Made by a program: the position numbers and the translations under genes. Below, piece after piece: positions 33,094 through 36,631 of a stretch of DNA of 36,631 nucleotides (its first letter is position 1; every line of letters starts with the position of its first letter). Under the pieces are notes generated by a model. That model saw only the letters and a program-made list of their open reading frames with translations. It had not been told where the DNA came from and ran no database searches. The DNA is from an uncultured Eubacteriales bacterium (GTDB lineage Bacteria > Bacillota > Clostridia > Oscillospirales > Acutalibacteraceae): positions 1 through 36,631 of the forward strand of contig CASGAS010000014.1 of the NCBI GenBank assembly GCA_949299505.1. Direction: 5' to 3'.

Positions 33094-34730
33094 TCGCCAA
33101 TCGCCTCCCGAATTACCGTTTGAAGGTCAGAAAGTTTTTCCTCTGCCGCAGCAGGCCCGTCGGCGCAGATGGAATAATAGATTTTCAGCTTCGGCTCCGT
33201 TCCGGACGGGCGGATGGCAAGCCAGCTGCCGTCGGAAAACCGGAATTTCAGAACGTCGGCAAGCGGCAAATCCCCAACGCCTTCCGAAAAATCCAAGACC
33301 TCCTGCACATTCTCAAACGCCGCCGCCCCGGCCGAACGAAACGCGTGCATAATCTGCTGCATCCGCGCACGGCCGTCTGCGCCGCGCAGCGTGAAGGAAT
33401 CCAGCGCGTCCAAATAAAAGCCGTACATATCGTAGAGCTTCTCAAGCGCATCCACAAGCGTTTCGCCGTTTGATTTATGGTACGCCGCCATTTCACATAT
33501 CAGCATGGCGGCAACGACGGCGTCCTTGTCCCGCGCGTGCGTCCCGGCAAGGTACCCGTAGCTTTCCTCATACCCAAACACAAAATATCGCTCGGGGTCC
33601 TGTTCAAACCTTGTTATCTGCTCCCCGATGTATTTGAAGCCGGTCAGCGTTTCGACAACGGAAACCCCATAGTGCTCCGCAACCCTGGCACCAAGGTCGT
33701 TGGTCACAACCGTTTTGACAAGCGTCGCGCCGGGCCGCAGCGAGTCCTTTTGAAAGCGCAGAATAAAATCGGCAAGCAAAGCGCCGACCTGGTTCCCGGT
33801 AAGCTGCACATACGCACCGTTATGGAGAACGGCTATGCCCACGCGGTCACAGTCCGGGTCCGTGCCAAGCACCAGATGCGCGCATTCTTGTCTTGCCTGC
33901 GCTATGGCAAGCGTCAAAGCGTCGCGCTCCTCCGGATTCGGCGAACGCACAGTCGAAAAATCGCCGTCCGGGTTTTCCTGCTCCTTAACGACCGACACGC
34001 TGTACCGCTCTAAAATGCGGCGCACCGGGACGTTGCCCGTACCGTGCAAGGGCGTGTAGACAACTTTCAGCCCCGCGTTGTCTTGGAACAGGGACTGTTC
34101 GCGAACGGCAGAGAGGAACGCGTCGAGCACCTCCGCACTCACGAACCGCACCAGCCCGCTCGCTTTTGCCACTTCAAAATCCAACCGGTCAATGGCGCGC
34201 AAATCCGTAATTTCGCCGACGTACCGCGTCACTTCATCCGCAAGCGCCGGCACAAGCTGGCAGCCGTGCTCGTCATAGACCTTATAGCCGTTGTACGCTT
34301 TCGGATTATGGCTGGCCGTAATCACGATACCCGCAGACGCCTGCAGGTACCGCACGGCAAACGACAAGACGGGCGTAGGCGTAATCTCCCGGAACAGGTG
34401 CACGGTAATCCCCTTGGCCGCAAGCACCTGCGCCGCACACTGTGCAAACGCGCGGGAGTTGTTGCGCGAATCATAGGCGATTACGACATGTATTTCCGCA
34501 TGGAAACGGTCAAGCAGATACTGCGCCAAACCGGCGGTAGCCCTTGCAACCGTATAGGCGTTCATGCGGTTCGGCCCCGCGCCCATAATCCCGCGCATGC
34601 CGCCGGTTCCGAACGCAAGGTCCGTATAAAACCGATCCTCCAGCTCTTTTTCGTCCGTGATTTTCAAAAGCTCCTGCTTTGTGTCGTCGTCGAATAGCAG
34701 CCATTCGTTGTAGCGGTCCGCGTAGCGCAT
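33090..34730 (-). CDS. Phosphoglucomutase / phosphomannomutase family protein
   Basis: An alpha-D-phosphohexomutase that converts hexose 1-phosphate to 6-phosphate through a phosphoserine. The 546-residue product has the catalytic Ser140 (TASHNPKAYNGYK), the metal loop GTDPDCDRVG, the sugar-binding loop GYEESYG and the phosphate-binding RPSGTEPKLKIYYS. The length fits the PgcA-like type, but choice of glucose or mannose cannot be read from sequence. The ATG at 34730 has GGAGG six bases upstream. It leads a likely three-gene operon with the NifU-like and GH38 genes, which suits processing of released sugars. Confidence 0.93.
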   Translation of the reverse strand: MRYADRYNEWLLFDDDTKQELLKITDEKELEDRFYTDLAFGTGGMRGIMGAGPNRMNAYTVARATAGLAQYLLDRFHAEIHVVIAYDSRNNSRAFAQCAAQVLAAKGITVHLFREITPTPVLSFAVRYLQASAGIVITASHNPKAYNGYKVYDEHGCQLVPALADEVTRYVGEITDLRAIDRLDFEVAKASGLVRFVSAEVLDAFLSAVREQSLFQDNAGLKVVYTPLHGTGNVPVRRILERYSVSVVKEQENPDGDFSTVRSPNPEERDALTLAIAQARQECAHLVLGTDPDCDRVGIAVLHNGAYVQLTGNQVGALLADFILRFQKDSLRPGATLVKTVVTNDLGARVAEHYGVSVVETLTGFKYIGEQITRFEQDPERYFVFGYEESYGYLAGTHARDKDAVVAAMLICEMAAYHKSNGETLVDALEKLYDMYGFYLDALDSFTLRGADGRARMQQIMHAFRSAGAAAFENVQEVLDFSEGVGDLPLADVLKFRFSDGSWLAIRPSGTEPKLKIYYSICADGPAAAEEKLSDLQTVIREAIGE

Positions 34731-34754
34731 AATGAACCTCCGCTGTTTTTTCCC

Positions 34755-34783
34755 ATTTTACTGCATGAGCGCAACAAAATCAA
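34755..34783 (-). promoter_or_regulatory. Promoter of the phosphoglucomutase-NifU-GH38 operon
   Basis: On the minus strand TTGATT (34778-34783) is spaced 17 bp from TAAAAT (34755-34760), starting near 34748. It is back to back with the GH36 promoter, with about 25 bp between them. Confidence 0.6.
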
Positions 34784-34806
34784 CAAAAAATTGAAATCAA
34801 ATTTGG

Positions 34807-34835
34807 GTGCAATCCAGCAGAAAGTATGGTATACT
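34807..34835 (+). promoter_or_regulatory. Promoter of the GH36 gene
   Basis: TATACT (34830-34835) preceded by TGG forms a good extended -10; the -35 at 34807-34812 (GTGCAA) is weak. Transcription near 34842 leaves about 23 bases to the ATG. The weak -35 leaves room for activation. Confidence 0.6.
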
Positions 34836-34864
34836 GTGGGTACATTTCTCTTTTGGAGGTCAAC

Positions 34865-36508
34865 ATGGAAAAATTCAAGCTGTTTGTGGAGTATCAGGTG
34901 GCCAAAACCACCTATGTGACCAACTTGTTTGAGACGGAGCATTTCCGCATGCACTGCAAAGCGTTCCGCGACCATATCGCGCTGCGCATGCAAACGCCCG
35001 TTCCCGTGCGCATCCACAAGCTTTCGATTACCATCCCCTACACATTTCTTGCGGACGACCGGCTTTTCCTCAACGGGTTCCAGTCCTGGACGGACTGCCG
35101 CGAGCTGTTTATCGACGAAACGCCGTCTTATTTGCAGCTGCTTTATAAACCGTTTATTATGGCCTCGTCGGTCCGTTCTTCCGGTGACTACACCTTTGTG
35201 AAATACGGTACGAAGCCGGGCTATTTTCACGGCTTTTCCTATGCGTATGTGCGCCGCGGCGCGCAGTATGATCTGTTCGCCTCTCTAAACGAACGCACCG
35301 GCTACACGGTTTTCCGCTTCAACTGTCCGGAAAATACGGTCACGATTGAAAAAGACCTCGAGGGCATTGCCATTGACGGGGAATACGACGTTTTGGACAT
35401 CGTGAACCTGCAGGGCGCCGAAGACGAAGTCTTTGACCGCTGGTTTGCGCTGCTGGGCATCCCCAAAGCGCAGTCCCCCGTCCAGAACGGTTACACGACC
35501 TGGTACAATTACTATCCGAACATCAACGAATCCATTGTTTCCAACGACCTGGAGGCGCTTTCCAAGGTGCAGGCGGATATCGATATTTTCCAGGTGGACG
35601 ACGGCTATCAGACGAATGTCGGCGACTGGCTTTCAGTCGATGCCAAAAAATTCCCGGGCGGCATGAAGGTCGTTGCGGACCAAATTCACGCCAAAGGCAT
35701 GAAAGCCGGTCTTTGGCTTGCGCCTTTCGGCGCGCAGTATGTTTCCGAAGTCGCCAAATCGCACCCGGACTGGATCATTCGCTACCCGAACGGGAAGCCG
35801 GTCCGCTGCGGCTTGAATTGGGGCGGATTTTACGCCCTGGACATTGAAAATCCGGAAGCGCGCGAATACATCCGTCATTTCTTTGACGTCATTTTGAACG
35901 ACTGGGGCTACGACCTTGTCAAGCTGGACTTTTTGTACGCCGCCGCCATCATTCCGAATCACGGCAAGACCCGCGGACAGCTGATGTGCGAGGCCATGGA
36001 CTTCTTGCGCGAGTGCGTCGGGGAAAAACAAATTCTCGGCTGCGGGGTGCCGCTGTTCCCGGCCTTTGGGAAAGTGGAATACTGCCGCATCGGCGCGGAC
36101 ATGGGGCTCAACTGGGGCCGGCATAAATTCAGCCACCGTGAAAATGTCTCGACGATAAACGCCCTCGGCAACTCCATCTTCCGCCGGCAGCTGGACGGCC
36201 GCGCGTTCCGCAACGACCCGGACGTGTTCCTGCTGCGGGAAAACAACATGCACTGCACGTTTGAACAGCGCGAGATCATTGCAACCGTCAACAAGCTGTT
36301 CGGCTCCGTGCTGTTTACCTCCGACAACGTCGGCGACTACAACGAACGGCAGATGCAGCTTTTGCTTAAAACCTTTGCAAAAGACGAAATCACCATTCAG
36401 AAAGCGGAGTTCCGCGCTTCCAAACGAGATATCCTGGATATCGCTTACACCGAGAACGGCGTGGAAAAGCAGTTCAGCTTTGATATGGAAAAAGGAAAAA
36501 TCGTCTAA
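34865..36508 (+). CDS. Glycoside hydrolase family 36 alpha-galactosidase
   Basis: GH36 enzymes release alpha-linked galactose from oligosaccharides such as raffinose, by a retaining mechanism. The 547-residue product has an N-terminal beta domain, the barrel start (VDDGYQTNVGDW, then KAGLWLAPF), the nucleophile Asp355 (VKLDFLY) and acid/base Asp412 (CRIGADMG), and GCGVPLFPAFG between. It is shorter than the 700-plus-residue GH36 enzymes, near the compact GH36 type. There is no signal peptide. The ATG at 34865 has GGAGG five bases upstream. It is divergent from the GH38 operon and is probably coregulated with it. Substrate range is not deducible; galactosidase is the best call, other alpha-glycosides cannot be excluded. 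Confidence 0.88.
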   Translation: MEKFKLFVEYQVAKTTYVTNLFETEHFRMHCKAFRDHIALRMQTPVPVRIHKLSITIPYTFLADDRLFLNGFQSWTDCRELFIDETPSYLQLLYKPFIMASSVRSSGDYTFVKYGTKPGYFHGFSYAYVRRGAQYDLFASLNERTGYTVFRFNCPENTVTIEKDLEGIAIDGEYDVLDIVNLQGAEDEVFDRWFALLGIPKAQSPVQNGYTTWYNYYPNINESIVSNDLEALSKVQADIDIFQVDDGYQTNVGDWLSVDAKKFPGGMKVVADQIHAKGMKAGLWLAPFGAQYVSEVAKSHPDWIIRYPNGKPVRCGLNWGGFYALDIENPEAREYIRHFFDVILNDWGYDLVKLDFLYAAAIIPNHGKTRGQLMCEAMDFLRECVGEKQILGCGVPLFPAFGKVEYCRIGADMGLNWGRHKFSHRENVSTINALGNSIFRRQLDGRAFRNDPDVFLLRENNMHCTFEQREIIATVNKLFGSVLFTSDNVGDYNERQMQLLLKTFAKDEITIQKAEFRASKRDILDIAYTENGVEKQFSFDMEKGKIV

Positions 36509-36536
36509 GCGGCAGCGCAAGACAGCCGTTCAAACG

Positions 36537-36581
36537 AACGCCCGGAAAGCTTTCTCTGAAGCTTTCCGGGCGTTTCTTTGC
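36537..36581. terminator. Bidirectional terminator after the GH36 gene
   Basis: A perfect 16-bp stem AACGCCCGGAAAGCTT/AAGCTTTCCGGGCGTT with loop TCTCTG is followed by TCTTTGCC and further T-rich DNA on the plus strand. Its stem shares CCGGAAAG with the terminator at 29917. Confidence 0.92.
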
Positions 36582-36586
36582 CTTTT

Positions 36587-36631
36587 TTATTCAAACAGCG
36601 TCCACCGATACGTTGCGAGTGAAACAAAGCC
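36587..36631 (-). CDS. Possible C-terminal end of a convergent gene (partial)
   Basis: Read on the minus strand, the last 45 bases give 14 residues (GFVSLATYRWTLFE) and a TAA stop at 36587-36589, right beside the terminator, as expected for a convergent gene cut by the window edge. Too short to identify. Confidence 0.35.
   Translation of the reverse strand, partial: GFVSLATYRWTLFE

Overview
The window looks like a stretch of core chromosome from an anaerobic, endospore-forming Firmicute, most likely a gut member of the Clostridia and probably Oscillospirales/Ruminococcaceae-like. Support for this: a complete eight-gene spoIIIA sporulation operon, a BofA-family gene, the dgt-dnaG-rpoD gene order, AddAB rather than RecBCD, strong GGAGG-type ribosome binding sites, and a cohesin/dockerin protein beside glycoside hydrolases. 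The genus is an inference; no rRNA or other species marker is present. Coding DNA is moderately GC-rich and promoters are clearly AT-rich. No tRNA, rRNA, insertion sequence, prophage or CRISPR array was seen.

Layout. 1-165: two direct copies of a 67-bp palindromic element 98 bp apart. 201-4930 (minus): spoIIIAA-AH, tightly overlapping, with a candidate sigma-E promoter. 5032-8408 (plus): a large YfhO-family membrane protein followed by two small genes, a HicB-like protein without HicA and a small basic protein. 8498-13941 (minus): a branched-chain amino acid ABC transporter (livK-H-M-G-F) with a cytidylate-kinase-like gene as last cistron; livK has a near-consensus sigma-A promoter, and two hairpins separate it from livH. 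14126-15553 (minus): a ComEB/dCMP deaminase and a secreted cohesin-Ig-dockerin protein. 15667-20556 (minus): rpoD, dnaG, dgt, a YigZ/IMPACT protein and rpmE. 20644-27536 (minus): addA and addB. 27767-28465 (plus): an anchored amidase. 28553-29128: divergent bofA and a small Cys-rich gene around a 34-bp near-palindrome. 29219-29899 (plus): a protein of unknown function with NHL-like repeats. 29948-34730 (minus): a phosphoglucomutase, NifU-like and GH38 operon, divergent from a GH36 alpha-galactosidase at 34865-36508. The final bases may hold the end of a convergent gene.

How the genes work together. SpoIIIAA-AH build the channel between mother cell and forespore; BofA is a sporulation-linked membrane protein. 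The liv genes import amino acids. RpoD, DnaG, Dgt and AddAB form a transcription, replication and repair block. The right-hand block releases and converts sugars: GH36 and GH38 lack visible signal peptides and probably act inside the cell on imported oligosaccharides, and the phosphohexomutase links hexose 1-phosphates to glycolysis.

Nothing here is clearly a new defence or mobile system. The best candidates for something undescribed are the tandem palindromic element at the left edge, the palindrome between bofA and the Cys-rich gene, the HicB-like pair behind YfhO, the NifU-like gene inside a sugar operon, and the short cohesin-Ig-dockerin protein.
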